Shown here: in pieces, positions 16,663 to 25,972 of the stretch
Position numbering within the stretch: position 1 is the stretch's first letter
Layout: each line of letters opens with the position of its first letter
Source: Sphingopyxis sp.
GTDB lineage: Bacteria; Pseudomonadota; Alphaproteobacteria; Sphingomonadales; Sphingomonadaceae
NCBI GenBank assembly: GCA_013823985.1
Contig: PNNB01000055.1
Coordinates: 62,001 to 126,000 of the forward strand
Length of the DNA stretch: 64,000 nt
Reading direction: 5' to 3'
The notes under the pieces: generated by a model
Told to the model about the DNA's origin: nothing
What the model saw: the letters and a program-made list of their open reading frames with translations, nothing else
The model's database searches: none
Program-made: the position numbers and the translations under genes

Positions 16663-18009
16663 CTATATATCTGGACAATCCCGCTGCAAACCAGCAAAAA
16701 GCGCGCTGTGAGCACGCTCCCTGAACCTGAGGCCGTCAATCGGCCCTCCATGGCCGCACAGGCTGTCGAGAGCGTTGTCATCGAGATGGCAGGAGCCGAC
16801 CATCTGCCGGTGCGCAGAAAGGGAGCCGCCAAGCCTGTCAGCGTCGACCGTTTGGCCGCGTTGGTGGAAGCTGCGTTGCCCGACAGCTTTGGCGGGATAA
16901 GCCTGATCGGTTTTGAAACCGCCTGGGAAGCCATGGCTCCGGAAACCCGCCGCGCGCTCACCGATGATCTGACCTGCTATCTGGGCTGGAGCGCTTTCGA
17001 AAAGCGGCAGGCCTTTCCGGCAGACTCTGAAGATCTGGTGCGCTACCTCAGATGGCTGGAGCAGGGCAGGGGGTTCAGGCCCGCGACGCTCACCCGCCGC
17101 ATTGCCAGCATCTCCCGAATCCACCGCATGCTGTCACTCTCCTCCCGCGACACGCTGCCGACGCGCGCGGCAATGGTCGCTGATGCGCTCAAGGCTGCGC
17201 GTCGGCGGAAAGGCAGCCAGCAGCGACAGGCCGCAGGCGTCAGGCTAGGACCAATGATGAACCCGCAGGACGAAGTGGAAGGCGTGACGCTCGCCATGCT
17301 GTTCTATGTTTGCGGAAGTGATTTGCAGGGCTTGCGCGACGGTGCGCTGCTCGCGGTCGCGTTCGAGTCCGGGCTGCGCGTCAGCGAACTGGCTGCGATC
17401 CACATACGCGACGTTGATCCGCAGGCCGATGGGCGCGGGATTCTGGCGATTGGCAAGACCAAGACCGATCAGGAAGGGGAGGGGCGCTACGCCTGGCTCT
17501 CGACCGACACGATGCGGCGGATTGGGGCATGGCTCGAAGCGTCGGGCCTTGATGACGGGCCGCTGTTCCGCCGTGTGGGCGTGGACCGGCGTCAAGGCCG
17601 TCCTGCGCGCTCGCCACAGGCATATTTTAGCATTCCGGGGCAAACACGTCGCTGGCAGGAACGGTTGCAGGGCAGTCCCGCTGAGCCGCCATCGGCGCGT
17701 TATGCCATTGGCGAGGGGCAGCTCACAAGGCAAGGCATTGGCGTGATCTACAAGCGGCTGGTGCGCGCGGTGGCCGACGAAGGCATGGTCGAACTGGAGC
17801 CGGGTAGGGAAGGGGACCTTGTCCGGGCTATCAGCACACATTCGATGCGGGTCGGGCTCACGCAAGATCTGTTCGCCAGCGGCGAGGACGGGGCAGGGGT
17901 GTGCTTGGCGATTGGCTGGACGTCAGTGTCGACCGCGCTGCGCTATGTCCGCAAGCAGTCAGTCAAGGGCGGGGCAGTGTCCCGGGTTATGGACGGGCTG
18001 CGAAATTGA
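16651..18009 (+). CDS. Tyrosine recombinase (phage-integrase family), probable plasmid resolvase
   Basis: Up to 452 residues. The catalytic tetrad of the family is visible: R in FESGLRVSELAAI, H and R in THSMRVGLTQDL, and Y in STALRYVRKQ; an N-terminal SAM-like core-binding domain precedes it (about 115-190). Plasmid copies of this type resolve multimers. The first ATG (16651) lies inside the palindrome; GTG at 16708 or ATG at 16750 are equally plausible starts, the conserved part beginning after residue 50. No partner excisionase is visible. Confidence 0.9.
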   Translation: MLRKLYIWTIPLQTSKKRAVSTLPEPEAVNRPSMAAQAVESVVIEMAGADHLPVRRKGAAKPVSVDRLAALVEAALPDSFGGISLIGFETAWEAMAPETRRALTDDLTCYLGWSAFEKRQAFPADSEDLVRYLRWLEQGRGFRPATLTRRIASISRIHRMLSLSSRDTLPTRAAMVADALKAARRRKGSQQRQAAGVRLGPMMNPQDEVEGVTLAMLFYVCGSDLQGLRDGALLAVAFESGLRVSELAAIHIRDVDPQADGRGILAIGKTKTDQEGEGRYAWLSTDTMRRIGAWLEASGLDDGPLFRRVGVDRRQGRPARSPQAYFSIPGQTRRWQERLQGSPAEPPSARYAIGEGQLTRQGIGVIYKRLVRAVADEGMVELEPGREGDLVRAISTHSMRVGLTQDLFASGEDGAGVCLAIGWTSVSTALRYVRKQSVKGGAVSRVMDGLRN

Positions 18010-18252
18010 GGGCGGAACAAAGCGGTGATGTAAGCCCTGTTCGACCAATCGTTGGCGGTAACGCCCGGCCTGCCGTGGGCGTGTCGACTTGGGCTAGAAG
18101 CCACGCAAACAGCGCCAACGACGCAGGTCAGGCAGCAGCCACCAGACCGACTGTCCAAGGTGCAACCAAGTCCAAAAAGCGAAACAGCCCGCAATTTCGA
18201 CAAGCGCGGCAGCGGCATAAAGTAATGCCGTTGAGAGGATCGGCAGGGTCAC
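18010..18252 (-). pseudogene. ynfA: Decayed YnfA-family small membrane protein
   Basis: Translating the minus strand from a GTG at 18252 gives [20 protein letters not shown] then [20 protein letters not shown], which is the YnfA N-terminus. After CTGCCTGACCTG the match continues in another frame as [20 protein letters not shown], and then shifts again. YnfA proteins are about 108 residues, so this is a multiply frameshifted and 3'-shortened relic abutting the recombinase stop. The rest of the gene-free stretch (18253-18457) shows nothing recognisable. Confidence 0.75.
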
Positions 18253-18457
18253 AATTTCAACCCAACTCTCGGCCCTGCCCAGAGCATTGCAGGATAGAGC
18301 GCCATGCGGCCCAAAAATGATCAGCCAGCGTTAACTCATCCCTGCGTTTCAGGCGTGAGTGGGCAGGCTGTGCTCTGAGTTGTTAGTCATCATCGGTTTG
18401 CCTGAAATGCACCAAGAGCGACCCCCCCGGTTGTTCGTGCCCTGACGTGCACAATCA

Positions 18458-19951
18458 TCACTCCTTGATTCTCAAGACCCTGCCTTGATATCGGGCGGGA
18501 TCGATGTGCTTTCTGACCTTCCTGATGCGAGTTGCAGGGCTGAGAAAAGTTACTTCGACGGTGACTCGACCGTTGGAGGCTAAGCCAAAGTGAACTGGAA
18601 GGGCACTTTGCGAATTGTAGCCCTCGCCAGTGGATATCTGACGAGTTGCGAACACCTTACCCTTGTCATCTAGCAGCCGGACTTCGGCACCCATGCGCGT
18701 GAACCGTCCGTACCGGTCGAGTACCAGCACCGAAAGACTGCGCTGGCGCGAACATTCGTAGAGATCGTTGTGGAAGACGAAATGGCCACCCTGATCCGTG
18801 TAACCCCGCGTGACAGAAAGATCGAGTGCGCCATCCTGGTCGTAATCGACCCATTGCACACCATGGTCGGCCACGTTGAGCATCGAGCCTGATGCGAGAA
18901 CATTCGCAAATCCCTTGCCGCCAAGATTGCGGTAGAGCCGGTTGTCGGGGCGCTGCATTCCGGACGCGCCTGAATAGGCCGTCACGAACAGATCAATGTA
19001 CCCGTCATTGTCGTAGTCGCCCCACGCAGCGCCCACCGCATGCTGCTTTTCATCCAGCCCCAGCTTTGCTGCTACATCAACAAAGCCTCCACTGCCATCG
19101 CTTCGGTAAAGCGCGCCCGTGCCGTAGCTGGCCACATAAAGGTCCAGGTCTCCATCATTGTCATAGTCGGCCAATGCGCACCCGACGCTGCCCTCGTCCT
19201 TGGGTCGGTTTGGTCGATCCATTCCAAGTTGGGGAGCAACATCCACGAAGTCCGCGCCATCGTTGCGCCACAGGGCATCGGTGGCACCGGCCTGGTTCGC
19301 AAGGAACAGATCCAAGTCTCCATCGCGGTCGAAGTCGAACCAGCAGGCACCAACGGTCGGCCTTGGATCCGACATTGGTCGCTCTGATCCAGTGCGCATG
19401 AACCCGTTCACGTCATGACGGACCAGTGCGTTCGGGCCATTCCGATTAGCCGCGAAGAGGTCAAGGTCGCCGTCATTGTCGAAGTCGACCCAGCTCGACT
19501 GACGGGACGAACGGCCAGCTTCGGTCAGGGCGGAAGGCGTATCGACTTCGACAAATGCTTTGCCGCCGTTGTTGCGGAAGAGCCGGCTCTTCGACGATGT
19601 GCTTGTGGCTCCGCCGTAAAGGTCGATCCAGCCATCCGCATCGAAATCACCCCAGGCGAGACCTCGCAGTTCCTGCCCAGAGATTGGCAGGCCCATCGCC
19701 AGGCCGACACTGACAAATGTCCCGTGATCATTCCGGTAGAGGCGGACTTCGCCCGTCTTGATCGAGACCGCGAGGTCGGCATCGCCATCGTTATCGAAAT
19801 CGGCCCAACTGTTCGACAGAGATCCAGGCACAGCAAATTGTACGGCCTGAATCGGGCTGAAGGCGGGATGTACGTGCAACTCCTGGTCGCTTGCCGAAGC
19901 AAGCGACCCTGGTACCAGAAGAGGCAACGCGCAAAGGACGCGCCGAACCAT
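18458..19951 (-). CDS. Secreted FG-GAP/VCBS-repeat protein with C-terminal ASPIC/UnbV domain (CRTAC1-like)
   Basis: 497 residues from the ATG at 19951, which begins a Sec signal peptide (MVRRVLCALPLLVPGSLASA). At least seven calcium-binding-type repeats follow (DFDNDGDADL, DFDADGWIDL, DYDNDGDLDL and so on), forming a predicted beta-propeller. The C-terminus has the ASPIC/UnbV signature (MGAEVRLLDDKGK, STGEGYNSQS, VHFGLA). It starts 15 bp after the TonB receptor stop, so it is probably an extracytoplasmic partner of that receptor, for example in ligand capture. Longer starts to 20158 overlap the receptor and are unlikely. Confidence 0.88.
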   Translation of the reverse strand: MVRRVLCALPLLVPGSLASASDQELHVHPAFSPIQAVQFAVPGSLSNSWADFDNDGDADLAVSIKTGEVRLYRNDHGTFVSVGLAMGLPISGQELRGLAWGDFDADGWIDLYGGATSTSSKSRLFRNNGGKAFVEVDTPSALTEAGRSSRQSSWVDFDNDGDLDLFAANRNGPNALVRHDVNGFMRTGSERPMSDPRPTVGACWFDFDRDGDLDLFLANQAGATDALWRNDGADFVDVAPQLGMDRPNRPKDEGSVGCALADYDNDGDLDLYVASYGTGALYRSDGSGGFVDVAAKLGLDEKQHAVGAAWGDYDNDGYIDLFVTAYSGASGMQRPDNRLYRNLGGKGFANVLASGSMLNVADHGVQWVDYDQDGALDLSVTRGYTDQGGHFVFHNDLYECSRQRSLSVLVLDRYGRFTRMGAEVRLLDDKGKVFATRQISTGEGYNSQSALPVHFGLASNGRVTVEVTFLSPATRIRKVRKHIDPARYQGRVLRIKE

Positions 19952-19965
19952 CCGGGTGTCCACGC

Positions 19966-22410
19966 TCAGAAATTTACCGAGATGCGGCCGTAATAATAGC
20001 CGCCATAATGGCCGAATGGACCCGCGCCAAAAGGTGACAGACCAATCGTGTTCGCAACGGTAGTGCGATCCGGATAGACATCGAACAGATTGTAAGCACC
20101 CACTGCCAGTCGCAAGTTTTCCGTAAGGCCGTAGGACAGCTCCAGGTCGGTGACCCACTTCGCCCCAAAGCTCTGATCGTTGGCTGCGCTGTTATCTAGC
20201 AGCTTGAAGCTGTCGTAACGTGTGCCCTTGAGGTTGACACCGAACTGGCCCAGCTCCCAGTTGAGACCGAGGATCAGCTTTGTCTTGGGACCTTCGGTGA
20301 ACCATCCCTGCGTCCGACGGTCAAACAAGGTAAGGCCGAGCCCGCTCAACTGGGGAGGGTTGGCCGCGATCTTGGTGATTTTAGTCTTGTTGTAGTTGAA
20401 GCCGAGCGAGGTCCGGAACTGGCCGATGCTGGCGGTGTCGAAAGAATAGGTTCCGACAACGTCAAACCCCTGGGTCCGGGTATCGACTGCATTGGTGAAG
20501 AAGCGGACAGACTGATCACCGGAAAACCCGTTGTTGATCAGGATGTTCCGGACACCTGTTCCCGAAAGCAGCCCTGTCAGCGTGATGCGATCGTCGAGCT
20601 CAATTTGATAGCCGTCCACCGACAGGGTCAGGCCTGCAGCGGGCGTCAGGGTGAAGCCGAGGCTGTAATTCATGGATTTTTCTGGTTTGAGCGGCTGGGC
20701 GCCAAGCGCCAGCGCGATCGGAGAGCCCGTCTTGACCACCTTGGTGAGAACCGGCACGAAGATACCACCCACGAGATTGATCGAGGTCGAGGTCTGCGCG
20801 AAGGACTGTTGCGCCAGCGAGGGAGCCCGGAAGCCGTTGCTGAGCGCGCCGCGGAGCGCGAGCCAGTCCGTAACCTCGTAGCGAGCGCTCAGCTTGCCGC
20901 TCCACACGCTGCCCGAGCTGTCATCATATTGTTCGAACCGCCCGGCAGCCGTTACCAGGAATTTCGGAGACACATCGAGCGCGAAGTCGAGATAGGCAGC
21001 CCAGATATTACGGTTTTCCCGGGCAGCGTCCTCGGGGGTCACTACGATTGCGCCCTGCGCACCAACCTGCGCCGGACGGCCTGCCAGCGGTCCGCTTGGA
21101 TAGAAATATCCGCCGTTGCTATAGGCCGCTACGTCGAGCGGCTTGGTCACATAGGATTCGTAGCGATATTCGCCTCCAAGCGAGATCTGGAGTGCCATGG
21201 AATCGCTCAACTGGGCACTGCGGGTAAGGTCGAGGTTGTTGGTCCACTGATCGAATGCCGAACTGAAGGTTTCGAATTCGGTTGGACTGGAGGACCCCAG
21301 CGAAGCGTTCAAGGTGTCGGTGGCACCATTCTTGGCGTGGTTGCGACCGTAAGTACTGCTGAGATCGATGTTCCAGCCAGCGGCTTCTCCGCGCAACCCG
21401 CCCGTCAGCTGGAAGTCGGTTTCCTTGAGTGTGTAGAAAGGCGTGAACCCGTCAGGGTAGATCGCGATCACGTTCTGGTTGCTGTTAGGCCGTCGACCGG
21501 CCTGGCCGACACTTGCTTCGCGATAGCCGAAGGTCCCGTCCGAGTAGAATTCGACATTGCCGAGCGGGAGGACAAGCGTCTGGGCCAGTTTGATGTCCTT
21601 GACCTTCGGCAGCCCGCCCAAATAGGTGCGGCGGTTGGCAGTCAGTTCGCGTGGATCCGGCGATCCATTTGCAAGCGGAAAATACAATGTTCCGGTAACA
21701 TCGCTGTTTCGGACAGTTGATCGGCCGCTCTTGCCTTCGACCGACAGAGTCAGAGATCCGCCGTCTCCCAACGCAAAGCCCTTGGAAATACTGGCCTGGA
21801 TCGTTTCGCCATCGCTGCCACTTCCATCCTTGCCGTAGCGTTGCCCGGCCTCGAACGTCGCGCGTCCTCCCGAGCTATCCGTCTTGAGAATGACATTGAT
21901 CACACCAGCGATGGCATCCGATCCATATTGCGCCGACGCACCGTCGCGGAGGACTTCGATCCTTTTGATCGCGCTTGCCGGAATGAGGTCAAGATCGACC
22001 GGATTGCCGCCCTGCGACGTCGCGCCCGAGTTGAAATCAATGATTGATGTGTTGTGCCTGCGCTTGCCATTGACGAGCACCAGCACATGGACGCCAGAGA
22101 GACCGCGAAGTCCGGCTGGGCGTGTAAGGCTGTTGAAAGACGAACTGCCGACCGTCGTTGACTGGAACGAGGGGACCAGCTGGGTGAGGGCGTCCCGCAG
22201 TTGCATGCCACCGGCGAGCCGCTCGACGTCTTCCCCGCTAATTACATCGATTGGCGTCGGGCTGGATGTGATAGTCCGGGCAAGCCCTCTTGAACCGGTC
22301 ACCACGATCTCGGATGACGGCACATCGGTATCTGTTTGGGCCATCGCTGGCGAAAGAACTGCGATGCTCGCAGTGCAGCAGGCGCTAGTCATAAGTTTCC
22401 AACGTGTCAT
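19966..22410 (-). CDS. TonB-dependent outer-membrane receptor
   Basis: An 814-residue protein with a signal peptide ending in SPAMAQ, a plug domain (SEIVVTGSR, LRDALTQLVPSFQ, GLSGVHVLVLVNGKRR), a 22-strand-type barrel and a C-terminal aromatic residue (GRISVNF). It should import a scarce ligand across the outer membrane using TonB. It lies in a row with an ECF sigma gene and a PLP lyase (64 bp upstream) and the ASPIC protein downstream. The ligand is not predictable from sequence; a sulfur or amino-acid compound is suggested only by its neighbours. Confidence 0.93.
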   Translation of the reverse strand: MTRWKLMTSACCTASIAVLSPAMAQTDTDVPSSEIVVTGSRGLARTITSSPTPIDVISGEDVERLAGGMQLRDALTQLVPSFQSTTVGSSSFNSLTRPAGLRGLSGVHVLVLVNGKRRHNTSIIDFNSGATSQGGNPVDLDLIPASAIKRIEVLRDGASAQYGSDAIAGVINVILKTDSSGGRATFEAGQRYGKDGSGSDGETIQASISKGFALGDGGSLTLSVEGKSGRSTVRNSDVTGTLYFPLANGSPDPRELTANRRTYLGGLPKVKDIKLAQTLVLPLGNVEFYSDGTFGYREASVGQAGRRPNSNQNVIAIYPDGFTPFYTLKETDFQLTGGLRGEAAGWNIDLSSTYGRNHAKNGATDTLNASLGSSSPTEFETFSSAFDQWTNNLDLTRSAQLSDSMALQISLGGEYRYESYVTKPLDVAAYSNGGYFYPSGPLAGRPAQVGAQGAIVVTPEDAARENRNIWAAYLDFALDVSPKFLVTAAGRFEQYDDSSGSVWSGKLSARYEVTDWLALRGALSNGFRAPSLAQQSFAQTSTSINLVGGIFVPVLTKVVKTGSPIALALGAQPLKPEKSMNYSLGFTLTPAAGLTLSVDGYQIELDDRITLTGLLSGTGVRNILINNGFSGDQSVRFFTNAVDTRTQGFDVVGTYSFDTASIGQFRTSLGFNYNKTKITKIAANPPQLSGLGLTLFDRRTQGWFTEGPKTKLILGLNWELGQFGVNLKGTRYDSFKLLDNSAANDQSFGAKWVTDLELSYGLTENLRLAVGAYNLFDVYPDRTTVANTIGLSPFGAGPFGHYGGYYYGRISVNF

Positions 22411-22473
22411 CGTCTGGTCTCCTGTTCAAAAGTGGCGGGCTACTCCAATATGTTCAAAGTCAATGCGGCCATA

Positions 22474-23676
22474 TCAGCCGACTGCCCTGACCGGGCTGAC
22501 CGCCACGTGCGGGTTCGCCAGCTGGTCCAGGCCGTGACGCAGGTCTGCGATCAAGTCATCGGCAGCTTCCAGTCCGACATGGATGCGTAGCAGCGGGCCC
22601 GCGAATTCGACGCTGCAGGCGCGCGTTGAAAGCTGCGAGCCGCAGGGAAGGATGAGGCTTTCAAAGCCGCCCCACGAATAGCCGAGACCAAATAGCGAGA
22701 GCGATTCGAGCATCTGCTTGACGGCTGTGTCAGCGACGGGATTCAGCACGATACTGAACAGGCCGCACATGCCACTATAGTAGCGCTTCCAGATGTCGTA
22801 ACCAGGATCCTGCGGCAAGCCGGGGCACAACACGGAGTGCACTTCGGGTTGCTCAACCAGCCATTGCGCAACCTCCAATGCAGTCGAACCATGCTGCGTC
22901 AATCGGGGATGAAGGGTTCGCAATCCGCGTAGGGCCATGTAGGCATCGTCGGGCGATACCGCCCATCCGGTCTCGTAGTTCGAAGTAGCAAGCAGTCCGA
23001 CGGCTGCTCCCTTTGCCGCCGCCAATCCCATAAAAACGTCCGAGTGACCGCAAACATATTTCGTGAGCGACTGGATGCTCACATCCGCGCCGTGATCGAG
23101 AGGTTTGAAAAGGACGCCTGACGACCATGTGTTGTCGACCACGGTCAGCACGCCCATCTCCCTGGCCATTCGGGCAATGGCGGGAATGTCTTGCATCTCG
23201 AAGGTGTTAGAGCCCGGAGACTCGAGAAAAATGACCTTGGTTGCCGGTGTGATCATGGCCTTGATAGCCGTCACATCGGTCGATGGCTCGAAATAGCGGG
23301 CGGTGACGCCGAAGCGGGCCAACGTGCCTGCCAGGTAACGACGCGTCGGATTGTAGACCGAGTCGCACGCAAGGACCTCGTCGCCAGCGACCAGTAGCGC
23401 AGACAAGGTTCCCGTAATCGCTGCTAGGCCGGACGGATAAATGAACGCTTCATCGGCATGTTCAAGATCGCGCAGCGCGTCGCGCAGCGTGCGCTGGGTT
23501 GACAGACCGACGCGTCCGTAGGTCACCAGCGACGAGTCATATAGCTCATCGCAACTTGCCAGCAGCACCGTCGATCCCCGCTGAATGGGCGGGCCGGGTG
23601 TCCGCTGCAGGCGGTCACAGGCACTGTCCCCGTGAATAAGCCGCGTTGATTCATTGATATTCCTGCGAACATTCAT
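22474..23676 (-). CDS. Cys/Met-metabolism PLP-dependent enzyme (cystathionine beta-lyase-like)
   Basis: A 400-residue fold-type-I PLP enzyme of the trans-sulfuration family. The PLP lysine is K206 in SLTKYVCGHSD; the YGR motif (VTYGRVG) and DNTWSSG are present, and the C-terminal SWGGFESL segment is typical of MetC-type beta-lyases. It probably cleaves a C-S bond in a cystathionine-like substrate. Its place between a sigma factor and a TonB receptor is unusual and suggests catabolism of an imported sulfur compound. No ribosome site is obvious before the ATG. Confidence 0.88.
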   Translation of the reverse strand: MNVRRNINESTRLIHGDSACDRLQRTPGPPIQRGSTVLLASCDELYDSSLVTYGRVGLSTQRTLRDALRDLEHADEAFIYPSGLAAITGTLSALLVAGDEVLACDSVYNPTRRYLAGTLARFGVTARYFEPSTDVTAIKAMITPATKVIFLESPGSNTFEMQDIPAIARMAREMGVLTVVDNTWSSGVLFKPLDHGADVSIQSLTKYVCGHSDVFMGLAAAKGAAVGLLATSNYETGWAVSPDDAYMALRGLRTLHPRLTQHGSTALEVAQWLVEQPEVHSVLCPGLPQDPGYDIWKRYYSGMCGLFSIVLNPVADTAVKQMLESLSLFGLGYSWGGFESLILPCGSQLSTRACSVEFAGPLLRIHVGLEAADDLIADLRHGLDQLANPHVAVSPVRAVG

Positions 23677-23707
23677 TTTATTGTTCCATTTTTGTGGGAT
23701 GCAATTG

Positions 23708-24373
23708 TTATGCCGCGCAAGAAAAGCTGCCGCTCACGGTGGTCCGCTTGCGCAAGGCGGTGTCTCTTGTCTTTTCCAAAGCCTTGAGTGCTTTTGTTAC
23801 GTGTTTTTCGATCGCGCTCGTGGAAATGTCATATTTGATGGCGAGCGCCTTGAGGCTCGCGCCTTCCAAGCGAACTGCGATGATTATTTCTCTCGTTCTC
23901 TCCGGAAGCTTGTTCAGAACTCCTTCCACGGTACGGAATTCGTCGCGTGCAATCAGGATACGTAGGGGATGGAGATCTTCGACCGGGTGCATTTCTTCCA
24001 TCAACTCGCAGTGGAAGAATGCCTTGCGGGTGGTTCGCCTGCGGTGCCGGTCAATCAATGCCGCTTGCGCCACTTGGAAAAGATAGCATTTGGGACGTTC
24101 AATCGTTGTTCGTTCGACCCTCCGGAGAATCCGCAGCAAGGCGTCCTGTAGTACATCATCAACATCGTCTGTAGGAACTCTCGCCTGAAGGTAGCGGCGC
24201 AGTGAGGGTACATGCGGAAAGATCAAATCCAGGATATTATTGTCAGTATCTTCGAGCGTCTTGTCTTCCGACTGGGAATTGGGAAATATTGAGGCTTCAT
24301 CCAGCCAAACTTCTACCGACGAGCTGTCACTCCACGCAGTGTGTTCGGTAAAATCCAATGCTAATAACGTCAT
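23708..24373 (-). CDS. ECF-type RNA polymerase sigma factor
   Basis: 221 residues. Region 2 (YLQARVPTDDVDDVLQDALLRI and RPKCYLFQVAQAALIDRHRR) and region 4 (LPERTREIIIAVRLEGASLKALAIKY then AIEKHVTKALKAL) are clear and FecI-like. An extra 50-residue acidic N-terminal extension precedes region 2. No FecR-type anti-sigma gene is adjacent, so the control of this factor is unknown. Position suggests it drives the lyase, receptor and ASPIC genes downstream. Confidence 0.9.
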   Translation of the reverse strand: MTLLALDFTEHTAWSDSSSVEVWLDEASIFPNSQSEDKTLEDTDNNILDLIFPHVPSLRRYLQARVPTDDVDDVLQDALLRILRRVERTTIERPKCYLFQVAQAALIDRHRRRTTRKAFFHCELMEEMHPVEDLHPLRILIARDEFRTVEGVLNKLPERTREIIIAVRLEGASLKALAIKYDISTSAIEKHVTKALKALEKTRDTALRKRTTVSGSFSCAA

Positions 24374-24660
24374 TCCACGTTCCCCCGGTCAAAATGTTTA
24401 TGGCACAATCTATGCGGTGGGGTCATTACCGATATTTAGATTGAATCAGCCAAAAGTGGGATATATGTCCCTTATTTGTGTTAGAAGTGGGATAAATATT
24501 CTATAGAATGGTGATTTCAGCAGAGGTTGATTCATCGGTTTCATATGGAGATCGCTGAGGTCCTTCCATGTGATCGATGTCGCTATGGGGTAGACTGGTT
24601 GGGGAGCGTCATGTGCTTTGTGCGAGGCATGGGCTCGCGAAGGACAAGACGAGGCATTTC

Positions 24661-25911
24661 ATGACACGTACATGGCTTATACTTTCGGCGCTCATCGTCG
24701 GCCTGGCCCTCGGCATCACATCGGTACGCTTTGTGCCCGACAACTTGGCCACCATGCTGAAGTTTGCCGACGGACTTGGTGGGGTCTGGCTTGACGCGCT
24801 GAGAATGACGATCATTCCGCTCGTGGTTTCGCTGCTCGTCACGGGGATCGCAAAGACACTCGACAGTGCGCGGGGTGATAAGGTCGCGCTGCGCTCAGTT
24901 GTTGTGTTCATCGCCTTGCTATGGATATCCACTGCTATGGCGGCGATGCTCATTCCGACGCTGCTGGCCTACTGGCCGATGCCGGAAGCGGCGGCTCGGG
25001 CGTTGGCTTCCAGCCTGGGACAAGGCCATTCTGCTCCGGCCTCACCGCCCGGTATCGTCGATTTTGTCCGTTCCATCGTTCCGACCAACCCCGTCGCCGC
25101 AGCTGCCAATGACGCGCTGCTTCCTTTGATCTTGTTCACTGCGGTCTTCGCCCTGGCCTTGGCGAGACTGCCTGCGGGTCAACGCGAACCGGTCGTCAGC
25201 TTCTTCGAAACGATTGGTAACGCCATGCTTGTGGTAGTCGATTGGGTGTTGAAGGTCGCTCCACTTGGGGTGCTGGCGCTGGCTTATTCTGTCGGTGCGC
25301 GGGCAGGCACCTCGGCGATTGGTGCGCTGGTGCACTATGTGCTTATCGTATCGAGCGCGGGGCTAGCCGCATGGGTCCTCGCTTATCCGGTCGCCAGATT
25401 TGGCGGTAAGGTCGGGCTGATTGACTTTGCCCGGGCGGTGTTGCCGGCGCAGGCGGTTGCGTTGAGCACCCAATCTTCACTTGCTTCCTTGCCGACCATG
25501 CTCGCGGCGACAGACAAACTTGGAATAGGTGACTCAATCGCGCGCGTTTCCTTGCCGATTGCCGTCGCGATTTTTCGCGTGACAAGCCCGGCCATGAACT
25601 TGGCGGTCGCGATTTATGTGGCGCAGCACGCAGTCCTGCGAGATCCGGTCTCACGTAAATTTTGGCGGTTTCACCCTGTTATCGGCGATAACAGGGAGGT
25701 TTTTTGCTTATTTCGGAACATCGGCTCAGGCTATGCGCAGGCAAGCGCCAATTTCTTACGGAATCCGCCAAAAATTATCAGGGACGGCGCTTCGAATTTT
25801 CGGCTGCGAACAGGCATTGGTAAATGTCCGAACAGCGATCGACAGAGCTCGAAAACGGTTCATTCAAATTTCTCTCAAAATCATCTGGGTAATTGCGCGG
25901 TGATAAGGTAA
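24661..25911 (+). pseudogene. Dicarboxylate/amino acid:cation symporter (SDF family), C-terminally truncated
   Basis: The ATG at 24661 has GAGG upstream. Residues 1-320 are a normal SDF/DAACS transporter with several membrane helices, the re-entrant loop STQSSLASLP and helix motif TSPAMNLAVAIYVA. Homology stops near 25620-25640, and the remaining 90 residues are polar and unlike any transporter. The last helix-hairpin region is missing, so transport is probably lost. The breakpoint coincides with the start of a segment of foreign-looking genes. It is divergent from the sigma/lyase/receptor cluster and was likely an uptake partner. Confidence 0.82.
25674..25705 (+). terminator. Rho-independent terminator
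   Basis: A perfect 10-bp stem, CCCTGTTATC / GATAACAGGG, with GGC loop is followed after AGG by six T. It lies inside the abnormal tail of the truncated symporter frame, which supports the view that this tail is not natural coding sequence. Confidence 0.75.
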
Positions 25912-25972
25912 AACCCTGCTCAACGAGGATGATAACGAATCATCCCGACACACTGCCGCCAAGGCTCTGTCC

